Shown in pieces: positions 35,590 through 44,320 of a DNA stretch of 64,000 bases. A model generated the notes under the pieces. The model worked only from the letters and a program-made list of their open reading frames with translations, searched no databases and had not been told where the DNA came from. How positions within the stretch are numbered: the first letter of the stretch is position 1; each line of letters opens with the position of its first letter. The stretch is from assembly GCA_038253325.1 (NCBI GenBank), contig JBBSHE010000010.1, positions 9,144-73,143 of the forward strand. Direction: 5' to 3'. The position numbers and the translations under genes were made by a program. This stretch comes from JBBSHE01 sp038253325 (GTDB lineage: Bacteria > Actinomycetota > Actinomycetes > Propionibacteriales > Nocardioidaceae).

Positions 35590-37014
35590 CTACGCGATCG
35601 TCACATCAGTCTCACGTGTAACACGCACGCCGCGCTCCGGTATCGACCGACGACCCTGACGGAGCCGGATGTGGTTTACGGTTCCCACCAGGACCGAGAC
35701 GGCGAACGTGATGCCGAGCGACACCCGGCCGGCAGTCAGCCAGCGATCGGTGCCGCCGGCAAACGCCCAGCCGAACACCGCCGCGGTGACAGCGACCCCG
35801 CCGAGCGTCGCGACCATGAACGCGAACGCCACGAGCTCCGGTTGTGACCGCGACTCGAACGCCACGACGAACCCGGCCACCACGGCCGCCACGATCCCCG
35901 CAAGCAGCGGCGCCGCTGGGATCACCATGACCCACGGGTCACCGGGCATCACCCAGCACCCGGCGGCACCGGCGGCTACCAGTAGCGGGCCAGCCACCAG
36001 CGTGCCCGCCGGGCGGTGGATGCCGGCGCCGGCCGCACCGACGGCGACGAACAGCAGCACCAGCGGCTGGCCGATCCCCACTCGGCTCGATCCCCCGTCC
36101 GCGAACGCCACGACAAACGCAAGGCCCGCCGGTCCGAGCAGGGTCGGCGCGACGACTCCCAGATAGCTCGCCTGACCCGCCGGCGACCTCCATCCGAGGG
36201 CCACGGCCGCGAGTCCGATTGCGAGCAGGCCAAACCCCGCCACGACGAACGGTCGGAGCCACCCGACCGGCACATCGACGAGGTCGCTCGTCAGTCCGAG
36301 TGCGAGCGCGGATACGCACGACGCGACGACGACCAGCTGGATCCACGGACGCCGGACGTCGGGAGACCTGCTCGGTCGGCGGATCGGGCCGGTCGCGGTG
36401 TCGGTGAGCAGGACGAACGTGCTCCACGCGACCAGTACGACGCTGCCCGCCGCAACGACCCAGGTAGGTACGTCGACGGCGATGCGGGGAAGCCGGCCGA
36501 CCGCATCGTGTGTCGCAGCCCACGTCGTCCACGGCCACGCCGCCAGCAGCGGTGTGAGCCAACAGGCGAGCCCGATCCGGCGGCGCGATATCGGCGCGCG
36601 CAACACCTCGACCAGACCCCCGGCCGTGAGCGTGCCGACCGCGAGTCCGAGAGCCAGGCAGACGAGCAGCAGCGAGCCGGCCCGGCTGAGGTCGCCGGCG
36701 AGCAGCAAGCCGACCACCGCGGCGGCAGAGCCGACGGCGACCGGCGGCCCGGCCCCGATCACGGGAGACCACAGCAGGCAGGCAGCGAAGACGGCGAGCG
36801 AGGTCACAAACCCGAGCATCAGGAACATGGCGTACTGCGCGGACACGCCGACCAGCCCGTCGGCCTGCCGCAGCAACCACAGCGGATGGACCAGACACAC
36901 ACTCGCGGCCGCTGACGTCAATGTCACGACCGGAAGGCGGAGCAGGCTTCGGGTCCGCTCGGCGGCGGAACGGCGATCCGCGAGGGGTGACGCGTCGCGC
37001 GTCGTGGTGAACAC
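35590..37014 (-). CDS. Polytopic membrane protein of unknown function
   Basis: The protein has 474 residues and about twelve hydrophobic segments. The first is VVTLTSAAASVCLVHPLWLL and the last GRVSLGITFAVSVLVGTVNH. There is no clear transporter signature, although the count of spans would suit an MFS-like fold. The C-terminus is cytoplasmic and basic. The GTG at 37014 is chosen because it lies just after the RNase J stop at 37017; the frame extends upstream only within rnj. It sits between rnj and ftsK, where short or variable membrane proteins are common. No function can be named. Confidence 0.7.
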   Translation of the reverse strand: MFTTTRDASPLADRRSAAERTRSLLRLPVVTLTSAAASVCLVHPLWLLRQADGLVGVSAQYAMFLMLGFVTSLAVFAACLLWSPVIGAGPPVAVGSAAAVVGLLLAGDLSRAGSLLLVCLALGLAVGTLTAGGLVEVLRAPISRRRIGLACWLTPLLAAWPWTTWAATHDAVGRLPRIAVDVPTWVVAAGSVVLVAWSTFVLLTDTATGPIRRPSRSPDVRRPWIQLVVVASCVSALALGLTSDLVDVPVGWLRPFVVAGFGLLAIGLAAVALGWRSPAGQASYLGVVAPTLLGPAGLAFVVAFADGGSSRVGIGQPLVLLFVAVGAAGAGIHRPAGTLVAGPLLVAAGAAGCWVMPGDPWVMVIPAAPLLAGIVAAVVAGFVVAFESRSQPELVAFAFMVATLGGVAVTAAVFGWAFAGGTDRWLTAGRVSLGITFAVSVLVGTVNHIRLRQGRRSIPERGVRVTRETDVTIA

Positions 37015-37016
37015 GT

Positions 37017-38708
37017 TCAGGCTTCGAGGATGACGGGGATGATCATGGGGCGGCGCCGGTGGGCGCGATTGACCCACTGCCCGACCGTCCGTCGGATCAG
37101 CTGCTGAAGCTGATAGGGGTCGTCATTGCCGGCGCTGACCGCGGACAGGATCGCAAGCTCGACCTGCGGCCGGATCTGGTCGAACACCGCGTTGTCCTCG
37201 AGGAACCCGCGGGCGTGGATCTCCGGGCCGACGACGAGTTTGCCCGTCGCGGAGTCGATGACGACGACCACGGTGATGAACCCTTCCTCGCCGAGGATCC
37301 GGCGGTCCTTCAGCGCGGACTCGGTGATGTCGCCGACCGATGAGCCGTCGACGTAGATATGTCCGCACGGCACCCTCCCGACGACCCGCGCCACCTTGCC
37401 GACGAGGTCGACCACCGTGCCGTCCTCGACGACATGCACCCGAGAACGCGGCACGCCGGTCTTGACCGCGAGGTCGCCGTTCGCGACCAGGTGCCGGATC
37501 TCGCCGTGCACCGGCATCACGCTGCGCGGCCGGACCAGGTTGTAGCAGTACAGGAGCTCGCCGGCGCTCGCGTGACCGGAGACATGGACGAGCGCATTTC
37601 CCTTGTGAACCACGTTCGCGCCGCGCCGGATCAGACCGTTGATCACCCGGTACACGGCGTTCTCGTTGCCCGGGATCAAGCTGGAGGCAAGGACGACGGT
37701 GTCGCCCTGCTCGATGCTGATCGAGTCGTGCGTGCCGCCGGCGATTCTCGACAGTGCCGACATCGGTTCACCCTGCGATCCGGTCGATATCAAGACCACC
37801 TCCCGCTCGTCGTACTCGCCGATCTGACGGAAGTCGACGAGCGTGTCGGGTGGCACGGTGAGGTAACCCAGCTCGCGGGCGATCGCCATGTTGCGCACCA
37901 TCGAGCGTCCGATGTAGGCAACCTTTCGCCGGTGCTGGACGGCCGCGTCCATCACCTGCTGGACGCGGTGTACGTGGGACGCGAAGCAGGCCACGACGAT
38001 CCGCTGCTCGCTGCGGCTGAAGACCCGGTCGAGCACCGGGGCGATGTCGCGCTCCGTCGTCGTGAACCCCGGCACCTCGGCATTCGTCGAGTCGGTGAGG
38101 AAGAGGTCGACCCCCTCCTCTCCGAGCCGCGCGAACGCGCGGAGGTCGGTGACCCGGCCGTCGAGTGGAAGCTGGTCCATCTTGAAGTCACCGGTGTGAA
38201 GCACAACCCCCGCAGGGGTACGGATCACGACGGCGAGGGCGTCCGGAATCGAGTGGTTGACCGCGATGAACTCGAGATCGAACGGCCCGAACTGCTGACG
38301 GTCTCCCTCCTTGACCTCGAACTTCGGCGACCGGGTCTGGCGGTGCTCGTGCAGCTTCGAGGCCAGCAGCGCGAGCGTGAGCCGCGAGCCCACCAACGGC
38401 AGCTCGGGGCGGTCGCGGAGCAGGTACGGAACCGCGCCGATGTGATCCTCGTGGCCGTGCGTGAGTACGACCGCCTCCACGTCTCCTATCCGGTCGCGGA
38501 TCGGCTCGAAGTCCGGCAGGATCAGGTCGACGCCGGGGTGGCGGTCCTCCGGGAACAGCACGCCGCAGTCGACGATCAGCAGCCGACCCGCGTACTCGAA
38601 CACGGTCATGTTGCGTCCGATCTCACCGAGCCCTCCGAGCGCGATCACCCGCAGTCCGCGCCGGGGAAGGTCGGGCGGCGCGCTGATCGGCCGCGGCATG
38701 AACGTCAT
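37017..38708 (-). CDS. rnj: Ribonuclease J
   Basis: The protein has 563 residues. Metal ligands lie in LTHGHEDHIGAVPYLL near residue 80; the beta-CASP block with VDLFLTDSTNAEVPG and the C-terminal domain that mediates dimerisation are present. RNase J is a zinc-dependent 5' exo- and endonuclease acting in mRNA decay and rRNA processing. The ATG at 38708 overlaps the dapA stop by one base (TGATG). The dapA-rnj pair is conserved in actinobacteria. Confidence 0.94.
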   Translation of the reverse strand: MTFMPRPISAPPDLPRRGLRVIALGGLGEIGRNMTVFEYAGRLLIVDCGVLFPEDRHPGVDLILPDFEPIRDRIGDVEAVVLTHGHEDHIGAVPYLLRDRPELPLVGSRLTLALLASKLHEHRQTRSPKFEVKEGDRQQFGPFDLEFIAVNHSIPDALAVVIRTPAGVVLHTGDFKMDQLPLDGRVTDLRAFARLGEEGVDLFLTDSTNAEVPGFTTTERDIAPVLDRVFSRSEQRIVVACFASHVHRVQQVMDAAVQHRRKVAYIGRSMVRNMAIARELGYLTVPPDTLVDFRQIGEYDEREVVLISTGSQGEPMSALSRIAGGTHDSISIEQGDTVVLASSLIPGNENAVYRVINGLIRRGANVVHKGNALVHVSGHASAGELLYCYNLVRPRSVMPVHGEIRHLVANGDLAVKTGVPRSRVHVVEDGTVVDLVGKVARVVGRVPCGHIYVDGSSVGDITESALKDRRILGEEGFITVVVVIDSATGKLVVGPEIHARGFLEDNAVFDQIRPQVELAILSAVSAGNDDPYQLQQLIRRTVGQWVNRAHRRRPMIIPVILEA

Positions 38709-39613
38709 CAGCGCGCCACACCCAGCAGGTCGGCGGCGAGCAACGCCTGGCGTACGTCGGCGGTCTGCTCCGGCGTGGCCTCGACCAGCGGTGAACGTAC
38801 CCGGGGGTTCGGGATGGCGCCCTGGAGGGCCAGGGCCGCCTTGACCATGATGGCGCCCTGGGTCCGATTCATCACGGCGTCGATCAGCGCGAGCAGGCCC
38901 GCGTTGACCGACCGGGCGTGCTCGAGGTCGCCCTTCACGGCGCTCGTCACCAGGTCGGCGAACCTGCGCCCGGCAAGGTGGCTCACGACGGACACGATCC
39001 CGACCGCGCCGAGCGCAAGCCAGGGCAGGTTCAGCGCGTCGTCGCCGGAGTAGACGACCAGGTCGGTGTCGCGGATCGTCTCGGCGCCGGCGAACAGCGC
39101 TCCGGAGGCCTCCTTCAGCGCGACGATGTTGCGGTGCTCGGCGGCGCGTCGCAGCGTGTCCGGTGCGATCTTCGTACCGGTGCGGCCGGGGATGTCGTAC
39201 AACATCACGGGCAGCTCGGTCGCGTCCGCGACGGTCCGGAAGTGCGCCAGCACGCCAGCCTGTGGCGGTTTGTTGTAGTACGGCGTTACCACGAGCACAC
39301 CGTCGGCGCCGGCACTGGCTGCTCGCACCGCGAGTTCCACGGTGTGCCGCGTGTCGTTGTTGCCGACGCCGACGACGACCTTGGCCCGGGAGCCAATGGT
39401 GCGGACCACCTCGCGTACGAGCTCGATGTGCTCGTCGTCGCTCAGCGTTGGTGCCTCCCCGGTCGTGCCGGCCACCACGATCCCGTCATGGCCGGTGTCG
39501 ACCAGATGGTCGGCGAGTGCCGCGACGGCGACGAGGTCGACGGCACCGTCGGACCTGAACGGGGTCACCATCGCCGGCATGACGCGCCCCCACGGAACCG
39601 AGATGTCACTCAT
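38708..39613 (-). CDS. dapA: 4-hydroxy-tetrahydrodipicolinate synthase
   Basis: The protein has 301 residues. Tyr139 in LPVMLYDIPGRTG and the Schiff-base Lys167 in NIVALKEASG are in place, as is the GTTGE loop at about 49-53. It condenses pyruvate with aspartate semialdehyde, the committed step to diaminopimelate and lysine. The ATG at 39613 was chosen over an upstream extension, which would read through the palindromic repeat. dapB lies 14 kb away on the same strand, so the pathway is split. Confidence 0.94.
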   Translation of the reverse strand: MSDISVPWGRVMPAMVTPFRSDGAVDLVAVAALADHLVDTGHDGIVVAGTTGEAPTLSDDEHIELVREVVRTIGSRAKVVVGVGNNDTRHTVELAVRAASAGADGVLVVTPYYNKPPQAGVLAHFRTVADATELPVMLYDIPGRTGTKIAPDTLRRAAEHRNIVALKEASGALFAGAETIRDTDLVVYSGDDALNLPWLALGAVGIVSVVSHLAGRRFADLVTSAVKGDLEHARSVNAGLLALIDAVMNRTQGAIMVKAALALQGAIPNPRVRSPLVEATPEQTADVRQALLAADLLGVAR

Positions 39614-39650
39614 GACGGGCAGGTTACTCGTGCGAACGGCCGCTTCGGCC

Positions 39651-39720
39651 CAATGGCTGGGAGTTCGCGCGGTAGTAGCTCGCGGACTCCCAGCCATTGC
39701 GAAGATCCCAGCTGTTGCGG
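39651..39720. repeat. REP-like palindrome, copy A, with an extra half copy
   Basis: CAATGGCTGGGAGTTCGCG (39651-39669) pairs with the right arm ending in CCCAGCCATTG at 39699, with one mismatch, around a GGTAGTAG centre. A degraded third arm (TCCCAGCTGTTGCGG) follows to 39720. The element shares arm and loop sequence with copy B at 62343-62397. It lies in the gap between dfrA and dapA, 38 bases upstream of the dapA start. Confidence 0.85.
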
Positions 39721-39768
39721 AAAAAAGCCCCGTTGCTGTCCGCTCGGGGGTCCGGGCAGCAACGGGGC
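39721..39768 (-). terminator. Intrinsic terminator after dfrA
   Basis: Read on the minus strand, GCCCCGTTGCTG and CAGCAACGGGGC form a perfect 12-base-pair stem with an 18-base loop, followed at once by TTTTTT. This is the cleanest rho-independent terminator in the window and closes the thyA-dfrA unit. It separates it from dapA. Confidence 0.9.
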
Positions 39769-39823
39769 GTCTGAATGTTCTATCGCACCCGGAGCGGACT
39801 TCGTTACAGTAATCGCCAAATTC

Positions 39824-40342
39824 TCACGTTCGTTTCTCTTCCGTGGGCATCGATCGCTGTTCGTCGGCCGTCTCGCTCACTCGATGTGAGTACGCAATGC
39901 TGTATCCGTCACCACGAACGCGTTTGTCCTCCTGCCAGCCGGACCAGTCGATCGAGGGGAAGTACGTGTCGCCGTCGACGTCACCGTCGACGAGCGTGAC
40001 GACCATGTGGGTGGCCCGCGGCATTGCCGCCGAGTAGACCTCGCCACCGCCGACGACGAACACGGCATCCGAGACTGCGGTTGCCCGGTCGAGCGCCTCG
40101 TCGATCGACGTGCAGGCGATGACACTGTCGGCACACCAGCCGGGTTGGCGGGTCACCACGACCGTCGTACGTCCTGGCAGTGGCCGGCCGATCGACTCGT
40201 ACGTGCGCCGTCCCATCACCAGCACATGACCGAGCGTGAGCTTCTTGAAGTGTGCAAGGTCGCCGGGCAGGTGCCACGGGATGGTCCCGTCACGTCCGAT
40301 GACGCCGTTCGCGGCGATCGCCGCCACCAGGGTGATCGGCAC
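39824..40342 (-). CDS. dfrA: Dihydrofolate reductase
   Basis: The protein has 172 residues, normal for the family. It has the N-terminal strand ITLVAAIAANGVIGRDGTIPWHLPGDLAHFK, with the catalytic acid replaced by the usual Asp in LPGD, LVMGRRTYESIGRPLPGR, and VFVVGGGEVYSAAMP. It regenerates tetrahydrofolate after ThyA. The GTG at 40342 lies two bases after the thyA stop. The C-terminal tail (ETADEQRSMPTEEKRT) extends beyond the fold. Confidence 0.93.
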   Translation of the reverse strand: MPITLVAAIAANGVIGRDGTIPWHLPGDLAHFKKLTLGHVLVMGRRTYESIGRPLPGRTTVVVTRQPGWCADSVIACTSIDEALDRATAVSDAVFVVGGGEVYSAAMPRATHMVVTLVDGDVDGDTYFPSIDWSGWQEDKRVRGDGYSIAYSHRVSETADEQRSMPTEEKRT

Positions 40343-40344
40343 CG

Positions 40345-41139
40345 TCAGACTGCGATCGGTGCCTTGATGCCTGGGTGGGGGTCGTACCCGCCGACCTTGA
40401 TCGCGTCGAACGTGAACCGGTCGATGTCGCGCACGGACGGATCGAGCCACAGCTCGGGCAACGGCCTGGGCTCCCGGCCGAGCTGGGTGCGCGCCTGGTC
40501 GAGGTGGTTGAGGTAGAGGTGCGCGTCGCCGAGCGTGAGCACGAGCTCCCCGGGCTCGAGGTCGGTGACCTGCGCGACCATGTGTGTCAGCAGGGCGTAC
40601 GACGCGATGTTGAACGGAACACCCAGGAACACGTCGGCCGACCGCTGGTAGAGCTGGCACGACAGCCGCCCGCCCGCGACATAGAACTGGAAGAACGCGT
40701 GGCAGGGGGCGAGCGCCATCCGCGGCAGGTCGGCGACGTTCCATGCGCTCACGATCAGCCGGCGCGAGTCCGGTGTCTCCCGGATCTGCTCGATGACGCG
40801 TCGCAGCTGGTCGATGTGCTCGCCGGACGGCGTCGGCCACGAGCGCCACTGGTACCCGTACACCGGCCCGAGGTCTCCGTCGTCGTCGGCCCACTCGTCC
40901 CAGATCGTGATGCCGTGCTCGCGCAGCCATCCGACGTTGGTCTCGCCGCGGATGAACCAGAGCAGCTCGCCGATCACCGAGCGGAGATGCACTTTCTTGG
41001 TCGTGACGACGGGGAACCCGTCCGCCAGGTCGAAGCGCAGCTGCGGGCCAAAGATGCTGAGCGTGCCGGTGCCCGTCCGGTCCGACTTGTGCGCGCCCTG
41101 GTCGAGAATGTGTCGTACGAGGTCGAGGTACTGCCGCAC
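40345..41139 (-). CDS. thyA: Thymidylate synthase ThyA
   Basis: The protein has 264 residues, exactly the E. coli length. The catalytic Cys146 lies in LAPCHAFFQFYV; RTGTGTLSIFG, the phosphate-binding RRLIVSAWN and YQRSADVFLGVPFN are all present. It methylates dUMP with methylene-tetrahydrofolate, producing dihydrofolate for the downstream dfrA product. The GTG at 41139 is used because a TGTTATGGT extended -10 lies six bases before it and would give a leaderless message. The longer frame to 41361 overlaps paaE antisense space and has no support. Confidence 0.95.
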   Translation of the reverse strand: MRQYLDLVRHILDQGAHKSDRTGTGTLSIFGPQLRFDLADGFPVVTTKKVHLRSVIGELLWFIRGETNVGWLREHGITIWDEWADDDGDLGPVYGYQWRSWPTPSGEHIDQLRRVIEQIRETPDSRRLIVSAWNVADLPRMALAPCHAFFQFYVAGGRLSCQLYQRSADVFLGVPFNIASYALLTHMVAQVTDLEPGELVLTLGDAHLYLNHLDQARTQLGREPRPLPELWLDPSVRDIDRFTFDAIKVGGYDPHPGIKAPIAV

Positions 41140-41145
41140 GGCCCG

Positions 41146-41154
41146 ACCATAACA
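41146..41154 (-). promoter_or_regulatory. Leaderless extended -10 element of thyA
   Basis: On the minus strand TGTTATGGT (TGn plus TATGGT) ends six bases before the GTG at 41139. The spacing implies that transcription starts at the GTG. No ribosome site precedes the gene, and no -35 box is obvious. It would make thyA-dfrA independent of the paa operon upstream. Confidence 0.5.
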
Positions 41155-41212
41155 CCGGCTCTGGACGGTCGGGTCCCGATGCAACGAGCGCCGCGACCGC
41201 GCGTCTGCGCTC

Positions 41213-42331
41213 TTAGTTGTCGTAGTCCAGCGTGACGCGCGCCGACGTCGGGTGGCTCTGGCAGGTGAGGACGTAGCCACGCTCGACGTCCCCGGGCTCG
41301 AGCGCATAGTTGGTGTCCATCTGCACGCTGCCTTCGAGCAGCTTGGCGCGGCAGGTCCCACAGACGCCGCCCCGACAGGCGAACGGTGCGTCCGTGCGTA
41401 CGCGCAGGGCCGCCTCCAGCACGGGTACGTCGTTGCCGCGGAGCATGAACGTCGAGCGCCGGCCGTCGAGGACGATCGTCACCTCAGCCGCATCCCCCGC
41501 CTCGGCGGGGGTCGGCTCACGAGCCTCGGGCGGCATGGTCTCGACGTGGAAGAGCTCAGAGTGGACGTGGGCGGCGTCGACGCCTCGCTCCGTGAGTACG
41601 TCGCGGAGGCCGATCACCATGTCGTAAGGGCCGCACAGGAACCAGTCATCCACGGTCTCGACCGGGACCAGCGCATCGGTGATCCGCTCGAAACGGTCCC
41701 GGTCGAGCCGCCCGGACAGCAGCTCGGAGTCGCTCGGTTCGCGGCTCAGCACGTGGACCAGCTGAAACCTATCGCGATAGCGGTCCTTGAGGTCCTCGAG
41801 CTCCTCGACGAACATGATGGAGCGGCTCGTGCGGTTGCCGTAGATCAACGTCACGTCGCTGTGCGGCTCGACCGCGAGGGTCGTCGCCACGATCGACAGG
41901 ATCGGCGTGATCCCGCTCCCGGCCGCGACCGCGCAGTAGTGCTTGGCGTTGGCGGGGTCGAGCGGCGTGAAGAACCGCCCGGCGGGAGTCATCACCTCGA
42001 TCTCGTCTCCGAGCTTCAGCGCGCCGGTGGCGAACCCCGAGAAGTGACCGCCGGGAAGCACCTTGACCCCGATCCGCAGCCGGCCGCCGGCCGCCGGCGA
42101 GCAGATCGAGTAGCTGCGGCGTACGTCATCGCCGGCGAGCGTCGTTCGGACGGTCAGATGCTGGCCCTGGATGAAGTCGTAGGCGGCCGTGAGCTCAGGC
42201 GGTACGTCGAACGTGATCGCGACGGAGTCGTCGGTGATCGACTCGATCTCCTTGACACTCAGCGGATGGAAAACCGGCCGGCGAGAGGTCGGGCGACCGG
42301 GTCTGGCGATCGCCTCCGTCTCGGCTGCCAT
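41213..42331 (-). CDS. paaE: Phenylacetyl-CoA epoxidase reductase subunit PaaE
   Basis: The protein has 372 residues. A ferredoxin reductase-like part binds FAD (RRSYSICSP) and NAD(P)H (AAGSGITPILSI, FLCGPYDMV). A C-terminal plant-type [2Fe-2S] domain has CRGGVCGTCRAKL plus a distal CQSH. It passes electrons from NADPH to the PaaA/PaaC oxygenase. The ATG at 42331 overlaps the paaD stop by one base. It ends the paaABCDE operon. Confidence 0.94.
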   Translation of the reverse strand: MAAETEAIARPGRPTSRRPVFHPLSVKEIESITDDSVAITFDVPPELTAAYDFIQGQHLTVRTTLAGDDVRRSYSICSPAAGGRLRIGVKVLPGGHFSGFATGALKLGDEIEVMTPAGRFFTPLDPANAKHYCAVAAGSGITPILSIVATTLAVEPHSDVTLIYGNRTSRSIMFVEELEDLKDRYRDRFQLVHVLSREPSDSELLSGRLDRDRFERITDALVPVETVDDWFLCGPYDMVIGLRDVLTERGVDAAHVHSELFHVETMPPEAREPTPAEAGDAAEVTIVLDGRRSTFMLRGNDVPVLEAALRVRTDAPFACRGGVCGTCRAKLLEGSVQMDTNYALEPGDVERGYVLTCQSHPTSARVTLDYDN

Positions 42332-42906
42332 CACAATGCCTTGAAGTGGTCGAACGGCTCCCAGCACTCGTCGCACACCCACAACGACTTGCACGCGGTC
42401 GACCCGAACCGGCTGAGCTCGCGGGTCCGCGGTGACCCGCACTGCGGACATCGCAACGACAGAGCCAGCGGCACCGGACCCGGCACGGCTGACCTGCGAT
42501 TCACCGCCGGACCCGGCGGTGCGATGCCGAAGTCAATCAGCTTTCGCTTGCCGTCATCGCTCATCCAGTCGGTCGTCCATGCCGGGGCCAGCACAGTACG
42601 TACCTGCGGCCGGCGGATGCCGGCCTCGTGCAGAACCCGTTTGATGTCGGTCGCGATGGTGTCCAGCGCTGGGCACCCGGAGTAGGTCGGTGTGATCGTC
42701 ACGCTGACGGTCTCACCGTCGACGCTGACATCGCGCAGGATGCCGAGGTCGTCGATCGTGAGCACCGGGATTTCGGGGTCGTACACCTGCGCGACGAGAC
42801 GGCGGATCTCCTCAGGCTCGATCACCGTACGACGCGACACCGGTTGGCCGGCGTCGTCCCGTGAATGTCGTATGGTTCCGACTCGACCGGAATTGGGTGC
42901 GCTCAC
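42331..42906 (-). CDS. paaD: Phenylacetate-CoA oxygenase subunit PaaD (MIP18/DUF59 family)
   Basis: The protein has 191 residues. The DUF59 fold is seen in IRRLVAQVYDPEIPVLTIDD and TPTYSGCPALDTIA. A C-terminal zinc- or cluster-type motif follows: CPQCGS, then CKSLWVCDECWEPF. PaaD is thought to help assemble the iron centres of the oxygenase. The GTG at 42906 overlaps the paaC stop (GTGA). The first 25 residues (VSAPNSGRVGTIRHS) are longer than in most homologues. Confidence 0.92.
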   Translation of the reverse strand: MSAPNSGRVGTIRHSRDDAGQPVSRRTVIEPEEIRRLVAQVYDPEIPVLTIDDLGILRDVSVDGETVSVTITPTYSGCPALDTIATDIKRVLHEAGIRRPQVRTVLAPAWTTDWMSDDGKRKLIDFGIAPPGPAVNRRSAVPGPVPLALSLRCPQCGSPRTRELSRFGSTACKSLWVCDECWEPFDHFKAL

Positions 42907-43964
42907 CAGTGGGCTCCCGGGTGGGCGCGGGCGAGGTACTGCATCTCCGCGAGGATGTACCCCAGGTGCTCGGTGTGGATGCCGCTGCGGCCTCCCGTGT
43001 GTCGCACCCGGGTCTGCGGGATGTCCAACGTGGCTTGGGCGATGGTCGCCTCGACGTACGCGTCGAAGCCAGGTCGGAGGGCGGCTGGGTCGATCCCGAT
43101 CCCCGCCCTGTCGACCTGGTCCGTCAGCTCGTCGGAGGCGAACAGCTCCGGTACGTACGGCCAGAGCCGGTCGAGTCCGGCCTGCGCCCGGGCGTGTGAC
43201 TCGTCGGTGCCGTCGCCGAGACGCAGCAGCCACTGGGTCGCGTGGTCGCGGTGGTAGCGGACCTCCTTGACCGCCTTGGCCGCGATTGCCGCCAGCGTCT
43301 CGTCGGCTGACCCGGCAAGCCGGTCGTACAGCTCGCACTGGTAGGTCGCGAAGACCAGCAGCCGAGCCATCGTGAACCCGAAGTCACGATTGGGGAGCTC
43401 ACAGAGCTGGACGTTGACGAAGTCGCGTTCGTCGCGCTGGTAGGCAAGGTCGTCCTCGGTACGGCCGGCGCCGTCGGCTGCACCGGCGTACGAAAGGAGC
43501 GTCCGCGCCTGGCCGAGCAGGTCGAGTGCGATGTTGCCGAGCGCGACGTCCTCCTCAAGCTGTGGCGACGCGGCGATCCACTCCCCCATCCGCTGCGCGG
43601 AGATCAGAGCGTCGTCGCCGAGCCGGAGCGCGTACGTCGCGACCAGGCGCGCGTCCGCGGTCGCACCGGGTTCGGGCGCAACGGGCTCGGACGCCACGGG
43701 CTCGGACGCCCCACCAACGTCCGAAGACCCGCGCACCATACCGCTCGCTTCCTCGGACGCAAGAGAGCCACCCGAGCCCAACCCACCAACGTCCGAAGAC
43801 CCGCGCACCATACCGCTCGCGTCCTCGGACGCAAGAGAGCCACCCGAACCCGACCCACCAACGTCCGAAGACCCGCGCACCATACCGCTCGCTTCCTCGG
43901 ACGCAACGGGTTCGGGCGCAACGGCGCTCGACCGTTCGGACGTTGAGGAGGTTGCGTCCGTCAT
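42903..43964 (-). CDS. paaC: Phenylacetyl-CoA epoxidase structural subunit PaaC with a repeat-derived N-terminus
   Basis: The protein has 353 residues, about 90 more than usual. The core from about residue 100 (YALRLGDDALISAQRMGEW) to the end is the ferritin-like PaaC fold. It is the structural, metal-free partner of PaaA in the epoxidase. Residues 23-85 consist of a 24-residue tandem repeat (EEASGMVRGSSDVGG plus SGSGGSLAS) encoded by a dispersed DNA repeat also found beside clgR. The ATG at 43964 overlaps the paaB stop (ATGA). An internal start near residue 99 cannot be ruled out, but no good site is seen. Confidence 0.92.
   Translation of the reverse strand: MTDATSSTSERSSAVAPEPVASEEASGMVRGSSDVGGSGSGGSLASEDASGMVRGSSDVGGLGSGGSLASEEASGMVRGSSDVGGASEPVASEPVAPEPGATADARLVATYALRLGDDALISAQRMGEWIAASPQLEEDVALGNIALDLLGQARTLLSYAGAADGAGRTEDDLAYQRDERDFVNVQLCELPNRDFGFTMARLLVFATYQCELYDRLAGSADETLAAIAAKAVKEVRYHRDHATQWLLRLGDGTDESHARAQAGLDRLWPYVPELFASDELTDQVDRAGIGIDPAALRPGFDAYVEATIAQATLDIPQTRVRHTGGRSGIHTEHLGYILAEMQYLARAHPGAHW
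43710..43906 (-). repeat. 72-bp in-frame repeat array in paaC, homologous to the lhr-clgR spacer repeat
   Basis: Copies of a 45-base core start at 43718, 43790 and 43862 (plus strand), spaced exactly 72 bases. The core opens CGTCCGAAGACCCGCGCACC and closes TCCTCGGACGCAA. It matches the spacer units at 27439 and 27527 at 36 of 45 positions without gaps. The multiple-of-three period keeps paaC open. Confidence 0.9.
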
Positions 43965-44320
43965 AGGTGCCGGACGCCTTCGGGCACGGAGTAGAACGTC
44001 GGGTGCCGGTAGACCTTGTCGGCGGCGGGATCGAAGAACGCATCCTTCTCGTCGGGGCTGCTGGCCGTGATGTCGGACGATCTCACGACCCAGATCGAGA
44101 CCCCTTCCTGACGGCGCGTGTAGAGGTCGCGCGCATTGCGTACGGCCATCGTGGCGTCCGGTGCGTGCAGGCTTCCGACATGTCCGTGGCTGATGCCTCG
44201 CTTGGCGCGGACGAACACCTCCCAGAGCGGCCAGTCGCGTTCGCGAGCGGTTTCGTCCGCACCTGGCGTCCCGGGTCGGGTGTTCGATGGGCCGGCATCC
44301 GCACCTGGACCGTCGGTCAT
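43961..44320 (-). CDS. paaB: Phenylacetyl-CoA epoxidase subunit PaaB
   Basis: The protein has 119 residues. The signature run WPLWEVFVRAKRGISHGHVG is followed by LHAPDATMAVRNARDLYTRR and SSDITASSPDEKDAFFDPA. PaaB holds the catalytic complex together. The start at 44320 overlaps the paaA stop (ATGA), and the first 25 residues are a Gly/Pro-rich extension. Confidence 0.94.
   Translation of the reverse strand: MTDGPGADAGPSNTRPGTPGADETARERDWPLWEVFVRAKRGISHGHVGSLHAPDATMAVRNARDLYTRRQEGVSIWVVRSSDITASSPDEKDAFFDPAADKVYRHPTFYSVPEGVRHL

Noticed and set aside
37359..39053. Plus-strand open frame of 564 codons opposite rnj and dapA
   Set aside because: Antisense to two conserved genes with intact active sites; no motif of its own.
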